A stretch of DNA of 8,126 nucleotides, taken from an uncultured Collinsella sp. Lineage in GTDB: Bacteria > Actinomycetota > Coriobacteriia > Coriobacteriales > Coriobacteriaceae. Position 1 is the first letter of the stretch. Each line of letters begins with the position of its first letter. Below the pieces are notes generated by a model that worked only from the letters and a program-made list of their open reading frames with translations, was not told the DNA's origin and ran no database searches. The translations under genes were made by a program, and so were the position numbers. Below are positions 1 through 6,588 of the stretch, one piece after another. The stretch is from the NCBI GenBank assembly GCA_900545505.1, contig UQZC01000061.1:1-8126 (forward strand), given 5' to 3'.

Positions 1-1
1 C

Positions 2-817
2 GCCGCTGACGCTGCCGAGTCCGTCTCCGGCGAGGTGACCTACGACGGTGCCTCCTCGTTCCAGGCTCTCGTCGAGGCTGCTGCCGAGAAGTTCATGGAT
101 GCCAACCCCGACGTCTCCATCTCCGGCTCGGGCAACGGTTCGGGCAAGGGTCTGACCGCTGTCGCCGCTGGCACCGTCACCATCGGTAACTCTGACGTCT
201 TCGCCGAGACCAAGCTCGAGGCCGACCAGGTCAAGAACCTCGTCGATCACGAGGTCGCCGTCGTGGGCATGGGTCCCGTCGTCTCCAAGAACGTGACGGT
301 CGACGACCTGTCCCTCGAGCAGCTCAAGGGTATCTTCTCCGGCCAGATCACCAACTGGAAGGAGGTCGGCGGCGGCGACGCCACCATCGTCGTCCTCAAC
401 CGCAAGGCCGGCTCCGGCACCCGCGCCACCTTCGAGGCCGCCGTCTTTGGCGACGAGACCGTCGACTTTAAGGGCGATGCCGAGCTCGACAAGTCCGGCG
501 ATGTTCAGACTCAGATGACCAGCACCGATAACGCCATCTCCTACCTGGACTTCTCGCACTTCGACGACTCCAAGTTCAACGCCATCAAGGTCGAGGGCGT
601 GGAGCCCAAGAGTGCAAACGTCACCGACGACTCCTTCAAAATTTGGGCTACCGAGCACATGTACTGCTCCAAGGACGCCGACGAGGCCACCACGGCCTTC
701 CTGGAGTTCATGCTCTCCGACGACGTCCAGGGCAAACTCGTCGAGGAGCAGGGCTTCATCCCCGTCTCTGCCATGAAGGTCGTCAAGGACGCCAGCGGCA
801 AGGTCTCCGCTAAATAA
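2..817 (+). CDS. pstS: Phosphate ABC transporter substrate-binding protein PstS (5' partial)
   Basis: This is the extracytoplasmic phosphate receptor that hands phosphate to the PstCA channel. The reading frame is open from base 2, so the true start, the signal peptide and any lipobox lie upstream; the GTG at 35 is an internal codon. About 271 residues are visible. Counting from that GTG, the mature fold begins with GASSFQ at about residues 5-10. It continues with a glycine-rich phosphate loop (GSGNGSGKG, 31-39), GNSDVF (51-56) matching the Asp-bearing loop of the family, and RKAGSGTR (123-130), which supplies the Arg and SGT ligands. VTYDGASS-type openings and a GIFSGQITNWKEVGG segment (99-113) are characteristic of PstS. 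The frame ends in TAA, 24 bases before pstC. Codon choice is strongly biased to gtc, ctc, acc and aag, more so than in pstC, pstA and pstB, which fits a more abundant binding protein. The identity is secure; only the N-terminus is missing. Confidence 0.95.
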   Translation, partial: AADAAESVSGEVTYDGASSFQALVEAAAEKFMDANPDVSISGSGNGSGKGLTAVAAGTVTIGNSDVFAETKLEADQVKNLVDHEVAVVGMGPVVSKNVTVDDLSLEQLKGIFSGQITNWKEVGGGDATIVVLNRKAGSGTRATFEAAVFGDETVDFKGDAELDKSGDVQTQMTSTDNAISYLDFSHFDDSKFNAIKVEGVEPKSANVTDDSFKIWATEHMYCSKDADEATTAFLEFMLSDDVQGKLVEEQGFIPVSAMKVVKDASGKVSAK

Positions 818-828
818 GTAATCGCCCC

Positions 829-835
829 GGAAAGG
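829..835 (+). promoter_or_regulatory. Ribosome binding site for pstC
   Basis: GGAAAGG lies 6 bases before the ATG at 842, in the 24-base gap after the pstS stop. It supports that ATG as the pstC start. No terminator-like hairpin is visible in the gap, so pstS and pstC are probably on one transcript. Confidence 0.7.
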
Positions 836-841
836 TTTGCA

Positions 842-1750
842 ATGGCAAAACAGCTGCCAAAGCGCGACCTTGAGAACGTGGGCCTGGGCGTCACGGGCGC
901 GTGCGTAGCGCTCGTGACGCTTGTCGTTGCCGTGCTCATCTTTATGGTCGCCCAAAAGGGCCTCTCGGCTTTCGTTAAGGACGGCGTCTCGGTCGTCGAG
1001 TTCTTTACCGGCACCAAGTGGGACCTGGCCAACACGGCCGAAAACGGCCTGCCCTACACCGGCGCCCTGCCCCTGATCGTCACCTCGTTTGCGGTCATGG
1101 TGCTCTCCACGCTCATCGCGCTGCCCATCGCCATCGGCTCTGCCATCTTTGCGGTCGAGATCCAACCCAAATTTGGCTCCAAGGTCTTTCAGCCGCTTAT
1201 TGAGCTTTTGACCGGCATTCCCTCGGTCGTCTTTGGCTTGATCGGCTTTCACGTTGTCGTCGGCCTTATGAAGAGCGTTTTCCATGCGAGCACGGGCTTG
1301 GGTATCCTGCCCGGTGCCATCGTACTGGCCGTCATGATCCTGCCGACCATGACCACGCTTTCGGTCGACGGCCTGCGCGCCGTGCCCGACAGCTACCGCC
1401 AGGGCTCGCTCGCGCTGGGCTACACCCGCTGGCAGACCATCTGGCACGTGGTGCTCAAGTCCGCCATGCCGTCGCTCATGACTGCGGTCATCCTGGGTAT
1501 GACCCGCGCCTTTGGCGAGACGCTCGCCGTGCGCATGGTTATCGGCGGTATCGAGGCCATGCCGACGTCGCTGCTGTCGCCGGCGTCCACCATCACCACC
1601 ACGCTCACCACGTCCATGGCGGTCTACGCCGAGGGCTCGGCCCAGGACGACGTCCTGTGGGCACTCGGTCTGCTGCTGATGGGCATGAGCCTCATCTTCA
1701 TCCTGATCATCCATCTCATTGGCCGCAAGGGGGCGAAGGCTCGTGGCTAG
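842..1750 (+). CDS. pstC: Phosphate ABC transporter permease PstC
   Basis: This is one of the two membrane subunits of the high-affinity phosphate importer and pairs with PstA. The 302 residues are normal length for the family. Six hydrophobic segments are visible at about 14-37, 74-105, 117-142, 154-175, 207-235 and 272-293. The cytoplasmic EAA-type loop that docks on PstB is at about 178-219 (key stretch YRQGSLALGYTRW). It runs into the conserved TRAFGETLAV segment (221-230), a hallmark of PstC. TGIPSVVFG (124-132) is also typical. The ATG follows a good Shine-Dalgarno. The last codons overlap the pstA start by 8 bases, suggesting coupled translation of the two permeases in matched amounts. 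No damage or unusual residues are seen. Confidence 0.95.
   Translation: MAKQLPKRDLENVGLGVTGACVALVTLVVAVLIFMVAQKGLSAFVKDGVSVVEFFTGTKWDLANTAENGLPYTGALPLIVTSFAVMVLSTLIALPIAIGSAIFAVEIQPKFGSKVFQPLIELLTGIPSVVFGLIGFHVVVGLMKSVFHASTGLGILPGAIVLAVMILPTMTTLSVDGLRAVPDSYRQGSLALGYTRWQTIWHVVLKSAMPSLMTAVILGMTRAFGETLAVRMVIGGIEAMPTSLLSPASTITTTLTTSMAVYAEGSAQDDVLWALGLLLMGMSLIFILIIHLIGRKGAKARG
1727..1739 (+). promoter_or_regulatory. Ribosome binding site deciding the pstA start
   Basis: A purine-rich AAGGGGGCGAAGG run inside the 3' end of pstC ends 3 bases before the GTG at 1743; its AAGGGGG core ends 9 bases before it. It favours GTG 1743 over the in-frame TTG at 1719, which lies before this run and would add eight residues rich in Arg. 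Confidence 0.55.
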
Positions 1751-2669
1751 CACGCGCATCCACATCGACGAGGCGAGGCTCGGGCGTGTCCAAAAACAGG
1801 ATCGCATCGCCACGGGCGTGCTGACGGCGATCGTCGCCATCGTCATGCTCATCGTCATCTCCATGGTGGCCTATATCCTGTTCGAGGGCATCTCGACGCT
1901 GTTCCAGCCGGGCTTTCTCACAGAGCCGTCGCGCGCCAACGGAACGCAGGGCGGCGTGCTCTACCAGCTGTTCGACTCGTTCTACCTGCTGCTGATCACT
2001 CTGATCATCTCGGTGCCCATCAGCCTAGGCGGAGCGGTCTTCCTGGTTGAGTACGCGCCGAACGGCCCTATCCGCGACATCGCCTCTACCGCCATCGAGA
2101 CGCTGTCCTCGCTGCCTTCCATCGTCGTCGGCATGTTCGGCTTTCTGGTGTTCTCGGTGCAGCTGGGCTGGAAGTACTCCATTATCTCCGGCGCCGTCGC
2201 GCTTACCATGTTTAACATTCCCATCCTGGTGCGTGTGATCCAACAGGCGCTCGAGGACGTGCCGCAGGCCCAGCGCGATGCGTGCCTGGCTATGGGCCTC
2301 ACCCGCTGGGAGGCCACGCTGCACATCCTGATTCCCGAGGCCATGCCCGCCATCGTGACCGGCATCGTGCTTTCGGCCGGCCGTGTGTTTGGCGAGGCCG
2401 CAGCACTGCTCTTTACCTCGGGTATGAGCTCGCCGGTTCGCCTGAACTTCTTGAGCTTTAACCTGTCGAGCCCCACCTGTGCCTGGAACGTGTTCCGCCC
2501 TGGCGAGTCGCTCGCCGTGCATATCTACAAGATCTATGGCGAGGGCAGCCCCGAGGCCCAGCAGATCGTCTGGGGCACCGCTGCACTGCTGATGATTTGC
2601 GTGCTGTTGTTTAACGTAATCGCCCGCATTGTGGGCAAGCAACTGGCAAGGAAGATGACGGCCGAATGA
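1743..2669 (+). CDS. pstA: Phosphate ABC transporter permease PstA
   Basis: This is the second channel subunit of the Pst importer. I take the GTG at 1743 as the start (308 residues). It overlaps the pstC stop by 8 bases and has a strong purine-rich ribosome site; the TTG at 1719 is a less likely alternative. Hydrophobic segments lie at about 24-47, 77-105, 122-142, 147-167, 202-226 and 276-297. SSLPSIVVGMFG (122-133) is characteristic of PstA. The EAA loop contacting PstB is at about 172-208 (DACLAMGLTRWEATL, then PEAMPAIVTG) and is followed by GRVFGEAAALL (213-223). The loop before the last helix (about 228-272) is polar and includes NLSSPTCAW. The stop overlaps the pstB start as ATGA, so translation of PstB is probably coupled to PstA. 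Confidence is high for identity and moderate for the exact start. Confidence 0.94.
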   Translation: MASTRIHIDEARLGRVQKQDRIATGVLTAIVAIVMLIVISMVAYILFEGISTLFQPGFLTEPSRANGTQGGVLYQLFDSFYLLLITLIISVPISLGGAVFLVEYAPNGPIRDIASTAIETLSSLPSIVVGMFGFLVFSVQLGWKYSIISGAVALTMFNIPILVRVIQQALEDVPQAQRDACLAMGLTRWEATLHILIPEAMPAIVTGIVLSAGRVFGEAAALLFTSGMSSPVRLNFLSFNLSSPTCAWNVFRPGESLAVHIYKIYGEGSPEAQQIVWGTAALLMICVLLFNVIARIVGKQLARKMTAE

Positions 2670-3538
2670 GCGAGATGAATGTAACGCCCGCAACCGAAGC
2701 GGCATCGTCCGACACCCAGGACTTCCTGTCGAGCGTGGGGGAGAGCGAGAGGCGTGTTCGCGTGAGTGGCAAGGCCGTGAGCGACGAGGTCGTGCTCTCC
2801 ACCAAGGACGTCAACGTGTACTATGGCGACCACCATGCGCTACACGACACGTCGCTCGACTTTCACAAGGGTGAGATCACGGCGCTCATTGGGCCTTCGG
2901 GCTGCGGTAAGTCGACCTTCTTGCGCAGTCTCAACCTTATGAATCGCGAGATTCGCGGCTGCCGCGTGGAGGGCGAGATTAACTACCGCGGACGCAATGT
3001 GAACACCAGGACCGAGAACACGTACGAGCTGCGTCGCTCCATTGGCATGGTGTTCCAGCAGCCCAACCCTTTCCGCAAGTCCATTCGCGACAACATCACG
3101 TTTGCGCCCAAGCGTCACGGCATTACCGACCGTGACGAGCTTGATCGTATGGTCGAGGAGAGCCTGCGCGGTGCAGCGCTGTGGGACGAGGTCAAGGACA
3201 AGCTCGACAAGAGCGCCTACGCGCTTTCGGGCGGTCAGCAGCAGCGCCTGTGCATCGCGCGCACGCTGGCGCTCAACCCCGATGTGATCCTGTTTGACGA
3301 ACCCTGCTCGGCGCTCGACCCCATCTCGACGCTGGCGATCGAGGACCTCATGTCGTCGATTGTGGCCGACCGCGCCATCGTCATCGTGACGCACAACATG
3401 GAGCAGGCGTCGCGTGTGTCCAACCGCACGGCGTTCTTCTACATGGGCGATATGGTCGAGTACGACGAGACCGACGAGATTTTCCAACGGCCCAAGGATA
3501 AGCGGCTGAATGATTACCTCACCGGCATGTTCTCCTAG
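2666..3538 (+). CDS. pstB: Phosphate ABC transporter ATP-binding protein PstB
   Basis: This is the cytoplasmic ATPase that powers phosphate import through PstCA. It has 290 residues with the complete ABC set: Walker A GPSGCGKST (76-84), Q-loop MVFQQPNPF with Gln at about 131, signature LSGGQQQR (187-194), Walker B ILFDEP (208-213) followed by the PstB-typical CSALDPIST (214-222), and switch His in VTHNM (His 243). The C-terminus FQRPKDKRLNDYLTGMFS resembles the usual PstB ending. About 40 polar residues precede the ABC core, so the protein is longer than the roughly 257-residue E. coli PstB. The tail could be real, or translation could begin later, for example at Met4 (2675) or the in-frame GTG at 2762. 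The ATGA overlap with pstA and an AAGGAAG at 2648-2654, 11 bases upstream, favour 2666. A terminator follows and no phoU is present. Confidence 0.95.
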   Translation: MSEMNVTPATEAASSDTQDFLSSVGESERRVRVSGKAVSDEVVLSTKDVNVYYGDHHALHDTSLDFHKGEITALIGPSGCGKSTFLRSLNLMNREIRGCRVEGEINYRGRNVNTRTENTYELRRSIGMVFQQPNPFRKSIRDNITFAPKRHGITDRDELDRMVEESLRGAALWDEVKDKLDKSAYALSGGQQQRLCIARTLALNPDVILFDEPCSALDPISTLAIEDLMSSIVADRAIVIVTHNMEQASRVSNRTAFFYMGDMVEYDETDEIFQRPKDKRLNDYLTGMFS

Positions 3539-3593
3539 TCCGGGACATGCTTGAGGCCCGCGGCGGCCACGGTTGTCACGGGACTGATTGGAG

Positions 3594-3630
3594 AGGCGGG
3601 TCATCTCTTTGGGAGATGGCCCGCCTTTTT
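3594..3630 (+). terminator. Rho-independent terminator of the pst operon
   Basis: The left stem 3594-3607 (AGGCGGGTCATCTC) pairs with 3613-3626 (GAGATGGCCCGCCT) over 14 positions, with one G.U pair. The loop is the 5 bases TTTGG and the tail is TTTTT at 3626-3630. It sits 55 bases after the pstB stop and marks the end of the pst transcription unit. Confidence 0.92.
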
Positions 3631-3651
3631 GCTCTGCGACCGAAACGACCG

Positions 3652-3678
3652 CCACAAAGGGGACAGGCGCCTTCGTGG
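3652..3678. repeat. Small inverted repeat (CCACAAAGG / CCTTCGTGG)
   Basis: The 9-base arms at 3652-3660 and 3670-3678 pair at 8 of 9 positions around a 9-base loop, GGACAGGCG. The junction reads AAAGGGGACAGGCGCC. The GGGGAC core recurs in the intergenic repeats after the HAD gene (6396-6402 and 6423-6428), so it may belong to a dispersed intergenic repeat family. Only one copy of this exact form is present here, and it lies between the pst terminator and the ABC-F gene. Confidence 0.5.
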
Positions 3679-3707
3679 TGGTTTGGGGTGGGGCTCGCTG
3701 CTATCAT
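3679..3707 (+). promoter_or_regulatory. Possible promoter for the ABC-F/HAD unit
   Basis: TATCAT at 3702-3707 resembles a -10 box and lies 35 bases before the ABC-F ATG. The hexamer 17 bases upstream (TGGTTT, 3679-3684) is a poor -35 match. A promoter is expected in 3631-3742 because a strong terminator closes the previous operon, but this exact placement is weak. Confidence 0.25.
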
Positions 3708-3728
3708 GGACAACGTTGAATTTCTACG

Positions 3729-3734
3729 AAGGAG
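3729..3734 (+). promoter_or_regulatory. Ribosome binding site for the ABC-F gene
   Basis: A consensus AAGGAG stands 8 bases before the ATG at 3743. It decides the start: the same frame is open back to 3551, but that extension would translate the pst terminator and has no ribosome site. Confidence 0.85.
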
Positions 3735-3742
3735 CAGGGCAT

Positions 3743-5602
3743 ATGGCGATTCTTTTGGGGTGCGATTCCGTCAGTCTAGAGTTTCCCACCAAGCATATTT
3801 TCGATAGCGTTACGCTCGGCGTGGGCGAGGGCGACCGCATTGGTATTGTCGGTAAAAACGGCGACGGTAAGTCGACGCTGCTGAGCGTGCTCGCCGGCAC
3901 GTTGGAGCCCGACGACGGCCGCGTGACGCACCGTCGCGGCACCACGATCGGTCTACTCGGCCAAAAGGACCAGCTGGTCGATACCGACACCGTGCATCAT
4001 GCCGTTGTGGGTGACGTCCCCGAGTACGAGTGGGCGTCGAGCCCCCGCACGCGCCAGATTCTGGCCGGCCTTATTAGCGATGTGCCCTGGGAGGGCACGG
4101 TGGGCGAGCTTTCGGGCGGCCAGCGCCGTCGCGTGGACCTCGCGCGCCTGCTGATCGGCGACTACGACGTGCTCATGCTCGACGAGCCCACCAATCACCT
4201 GGACATGCGCACCATCAACTGGCTCGCGCGTCACTTAAAGGCCCGCTGGCAGCGCGGCCAGGGCGCGATGCTCGTGGTCACGCACGACCGCTGGTTCTTG
4301 GACGAGGTCTGCACCAGTATGTGGGAGGTCCTCGACGGCCAGGTCGATCCCTTCGAGGGCGGCTACTCCGCATATATCCTGCAGCGCGTGGAGCGCGACC
4401 GCATGGCCGCGGTTACCGAGGAGCGCCGTCGCAACATGGCGCGCAAGGAGCTCGCGTGGCTGAGCCGCGGCGCCCAGGCGCGTTCCACTAAGCCCAAGTT
4501 TCGCGTTGATGCCGCTCGCGAGCTGATTGCCGACGTGCCGCCCGTGCGTGACGAGCTGGAGCTCAAGCGCCTCGCCGTGAGCCGCCTAGGCAAGCAGGTT
4601 ATCGATGTGGTCGACGTGGACGCCGGCTATGCGGATGCCGATGGCGCGCCCAAGCAGGTACTCTCCGACGTGACCTGGCTCATTGGTGCGGGCGACCGCT
4701 ATGGTCTTTTGGGCGAGAATGGCGCTGGCAAGTCGACGCTGCTTGATGTGATCCAGGGCAAAATTGCGCCCACGCGCGGCCGCGTGAAGATTGGCCAGAC
4801 AGTGCGCTTTGGCGTGCTGTCGCAGCAGCTCGAGGAGCTCGAACCCTACATGGGCGACACGATCCGAGAGGTGCTCAGCAACTATAAGAAGTACTACGTC
4901 ATCGACGGCAAGGAGACTTCGCCCGAGAAGCTCTGCGAGCGTCTGGGCTTTACGACGCAGCAGCTCTGGAGTCGCATCGGCGATCTTTCGGGCGGCCAGC
5001 GCCGTCGCCTGTCGCTGCTACTGACAATCCTGGACGAGCCCAACGTGCTCATCCTGGACGAGCCCGGCAACGACCTGGATACCGACATGCTGGCGATTGT
5101 CGAGGATCTGCTCGACGGCTGGCCCGGCACGCTGATCCTGGTGACGCACGACCGCTTTTTGATGGAGCGCGTGACCGACCAGCAGTGGGCGCTGCTCGAC
5201 GGCCACCTGACGCATATGCCCGGTGGCGTGGACCAGTACCTGCGCCTGTGCAACGCCACCGCCGAGGGCGAGCCCGTGGGCGCGCCGAGCGCCAAGACCG
5301 GCACGTTTGACACCGGTGCCGCGGCAGCTGCGGCCGAAAAGCCCAAGTCGAGCGGTCAGCCCAACGGCCTGTCCAACGCCGAGCGCCAGAAGCTCCGCCG
5401 CGAGGTGAGTTCGCTCGAGCGCAAGATGGAGACGCAGCGCGCCCGCGTTGAGGAGGCCGAGGCCGCGATGGCCCAAGTCGATCCCACCAACTACACGGCG
5501 CTCGGCGAGCAGCAGGCAAAGATCGACGAGGCTCACGCCGCCATGGACGAGCTGGAGATGGCGTGGCTCGAGGCGAGCGAGAAGCTCGAGGGCGAGGAGT
5601 AG
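3743..5602 (+). CDS. Uup-like ABC-F family ATPase
   Basis: This is a soluble twin-cassette ATPase of the ABC-F family, whose members bind the ribosome near the E site and act on translation or ribosome assembly. It has 619 residues and no membrane segments. Cassette 1 has Walker A GKNGDGKST (37-45), LSGGQ (123-127), Walker B DEPTNHLD (147-154) and His 181. A linker of about 205-290 contains ELAWLSRGAQARSTKPK (about 236-252), matching the short interdomain linker of Uup-type proteins. Cassette 2 has GENGAGKST (324-332), LSGGQ (415-419), DEPGNDLD (439-446) and His 469. A low-complexity Ala/Pro/Ser stretch (about 505-540) leads into a charged C-terminal coiled coil (about 544-617), as in Uup. 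In cassette 2 the usual Thr of EPTN is Gly; both catalytic Glu residues (148 and 440) are kept. Start ATG 3743 has a consensus ribosome site. The HAD gene begins 6 bases after the stop. Family is sure; the Uup subgroup is likely, and the substrate or antibiotic-resistance role is unknown. Confidence 0.93.
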   Translation: MAILLGCDSVSLEFPTKHIFDSVTLGVGEGDRIGIVGKNGDGKSTLLSVLAGTLEPDDGRVTHRRGTTIGLLGQKDQLVDTDTVHHAVVGDVPEYEWASSPRTRQILAGLISDVPWEGTVGELSGGQRRRVDLARLLIGDYDVLMLDEPTNHLDMRTINWLARHLKARWQRGQGAMLVVTHDRWFLDEVCTSMWEVLDGQVDPFEGGYSAYILQRVERDRMAAVTEERRRNMARKELAWLSRGAQARSTKPKFRVDAARELIADVPPVRDELELKRLAVSRLGKQVIDVVDVDAGYADADGAPKQVLSDVTWLIGAGDRYGLLGENGAGKSTLLDVIQGKIAPTRGRVKIGQTVRFGVLSQQLEELEPYMGDTIREVLSNYKKYYVIDGKETSPEKLCERLGFTTQQLWSRIGDLSGGQRRRLSLLLTILDEPNVLILDEPGNDLDTDMLAIVEDLLDGWPGTLILVTHDRFLMERVTDQQWALLDGHLTHMPGGVDQYLRLCNATAEGEPVGAPSAKTGTFDTGAAAAAAEKPKSSGQPNGLSNAERQKLRREVSSLERKMETQRARVEEAEAAMAQVDPTNYTALGEQQAKIDEAHAAMDELEMAWLEASEKLEGEE

Positions 5603-5608
5603 ACGAGG

Positions 5609-6379
5609 ATGATCAAAGCCGCGTTTTTCGATATCGACGGCACGCTGCTGAGCTTTAAGACCCACCGGATTCCGGCGTCGGCGCAGCAGGTGCTCGACAG
5701 CTTTCACGAGCAGGGGATCGCATGCGTGATCGCCACGGGTCGCCCGACCTACCAGATGCCGGACTGGCTGTTCGACCTGGGCTGGGATGCGTACATTACG
5801 CTCTCGGGTCAACACTGTTTTGATGCCGAGGGGGTTTACCGCAGCTGTCCGATCGATCCGGACGACGTTGCGGTGATTGTGGACCAGGTGGCGCAGGGGC
5901 GCTATGACTCGCTGTGCATGCAGGGCGAGAACTCGTTTGTGAACCGCCTGTCCGAGCGCGTGGTGACGGCTGGCAGCAACGCGGGAATCGTCTACCACGA
6001 GGAGCCGTTTGAGCACGCCTTTGACGCACCGGTCTATCAGTTCTGTGCCTTTGTTGACCCAGTTGACGAGCACATCGTGACCGATGCCGTGTCGCATTCG
6101 CTCACCACGCGCTGGTGCGACCTGTTCTGCGACATTATTCCGGCCAACGGCGGCAAGGACCTGGGTGTGGCGGCGACGCTGGAGCGCCTGGGCATCGACG
6201 CGAGTGAAGCGATTGCCTTTGGCGACGGCGAGAACGACCTGTCGATGTTCTCGGCCGTGGGCACAAGTGTGGCCATGGGCAACGCGCAGGATACCGTGAA
6301 GGCCGCGGCGACCTATGTGACGACTGCCGTGGACGACGACGGCATCTACAACGCCGCGAAGTACTTTGGACTGTTATAG
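5609..6379 (+). CDS. Cof-type HAD-IIB family phosphatase
   Basis: This is a cytoplasmic haloacid-dehalogenase superfamily hydrolase, expected to remove phosphate from small molecules such as sugar phosphates or nucleotides. It has 256 residues. Motif I is FFDIDGTLL with nucleophile Asp 8 and acid/base Asp 10. Motif II is IATGRP with Thr 43. Motif III is Lys 183 in NGGKDLGV. Motif IV is GDGENDLSM with Asp 206 and Asp 210. The stretch between about 82 and 180 is the C2-type cap that sets substrate choice, placing it in the Cof/YidA-like HAD-IIB group. VAMGNA (221-226) after motif IV is also typical. The ATG is 6 bases after the ABC-F stop, and its ribosome site, GAGGAG (5594-5599), lies inside the end of that gene, so the two are very likely one operon with coupled translation. 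The substrate cannot be told from sequence. Confidence 0.93.
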   Translation: MIKAAFFDIDGTLLSFKTHRIPASAQQVLDSFHEQGIACVIATGRPTYQMPDWLFDLGWDAYITLSGQHCFDAEGVYRSCPIDPDDVAVIVDQVAQGRYDSLCMQGENSFVNRLSERVVTAGSNAGIVYHEEPFEHAFDAPVYQFCAFVDPVDEHIVTDAVSHSLTTRWCDLFCDIIPANGGKDLGVAATLERLGIDASEAIAFGDGENDLSMFSAVGTSVAMGNAQDTVKAAATYVTTAVDDDGIYNAAKYFGLL

Positions 6380-6387
6380 CTGCGGCT

Positions 6388-6435
6388 CGGCACTTGGGGA
6401 CGTTCCTTATCTGCCGGCACCTGGGGACACTCCTT
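6388..6435 (+). repeat. Imperfect tandem direct repeat with GGGGAC core
   Basis: Two 21-base units, 6388-6408 and 6415-6435, match at 18 of 21 positions with a 27-base period. Each begins CGGCAC, carries TGGGGAC and ends TCCTT. The second unit supplies the left arm of the following terminator. The similar GGGGAC word near 3657 suggests a dispersed intergenic family. Confidence 0.7.
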
Positions 6436-6460
6436 GCGGGGCGTGTCCCCGTTTTGTTTT
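6423..6460 (+). terminator. Rho-independent terminator after the HAD gene
   Basis: GGGGACAC (6423-6430) pairs perfectly with GTGTCCCC (6443-6450) around a 12-base loop and is followed by GTTTTGTTTT (6451-6460). It begins 44 bases after the HAD stop and closes the ABC-F/HAD transcription unit. The left arm lies within the second copy of the tandem repeat. Confidence 0.8.
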
Positions 6461-6470
6461 CGTCCCGTGC

Positions 6471-6532
6471 GTTTTGTGAAACACGGTTAACTTTTTAAAC
6501 AACGTAGTAAGACATGGGCAACTTCGCGGTAA
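6471..6532 (+). promoter_or_regulatory. AT-rich leader, likely promoter region of the DtxR-like gene
   Basis: This stretch is clearly richer in A and T than its surroundings (GTTTTGTGAAACACGG, then TTAACTTTTTAAAC). It lies between a terminator and the repressor gene, where a promoter is expected. I cannot place a -35/-10 pair with correct spacing. The palindromic GGTTAACT at 6485-6492 differs by one base from the operator half GGCTAACT downstream. Confidence 0.4.
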
Positions 6533-6564
6533 AGTTAGCCGTGGAAAGTATCCAAAGGCTAACT
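6533..6564. promoter_or_regulatory. Candidate operator: inverted repeat AGTTAGCC-N16-GGCTAACT
   Basis: The arms 6533-6540 and 6557-6564 are perfectly complementary over 8 bases, with arm centres 24 bp apart, and the right arm ends 24 bases before the DtxR-like ATG. The arm word GTTAGCC is identical to part of the classical DtxR/IdeR box (TTAGGTTAGCCTAACCTAA). The arms are spaced further apart than in one such box, so they may be two separate half or degenerate sites. Autoregulation is the inference; a leader RNA hairpin is the alternative. Confidence 0.4.
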
Positions 6565-6576
6565 AGCAATCATCGC

Positions 6577-6582
6577 GAAAGG
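6577..6582 (+). promoter_or_regulatory. Ribosome binding site deciding the DtxR-like start
   Basis: GAAAGG lies 6 bases before the ATG at 6589. The other in-frame ATG, at 6514, has no purine-rich site before it and would translate through the candidate operator, so 6589 is preferred. Confidence 0.65.
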
Positions 6583-6588
6583 CGGCCC

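Noticed and set aside
2025..2705. 226-codon - strand open frame opposite pstA
   Set aside because: It is a shadow of pstA with a His/Arg/Gly-rich composition and no domain.
3551..3742. Upstream in-frame extension of the ABC-F gene to 3551
   Set aside because: It would translate through the pst terminator and has no ribosome site, while the ATG at 3743 has a consensus AAGGAG 8 bases upstream and begins the conserved cassette.
5018..6097. 359-codon open frame on the - strand opposite the ABC-F end and the HAD gene
   Set aside because: It lies antisense across two clear genes. Long antisense frames are common in high-GC DNA with biased third positions, and its translation is rich in Arg, His, Leu and Val with no recognisable domain.
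6514..6588. Longer DtxR-like protein starting at ATG 6514
   Set aside because: There is no ribosome site, the extra 25 residues resemble nothing in the family, and the segment holds the candidate operator. ATG 6589 has GAAAGG and starts the conserved fold.
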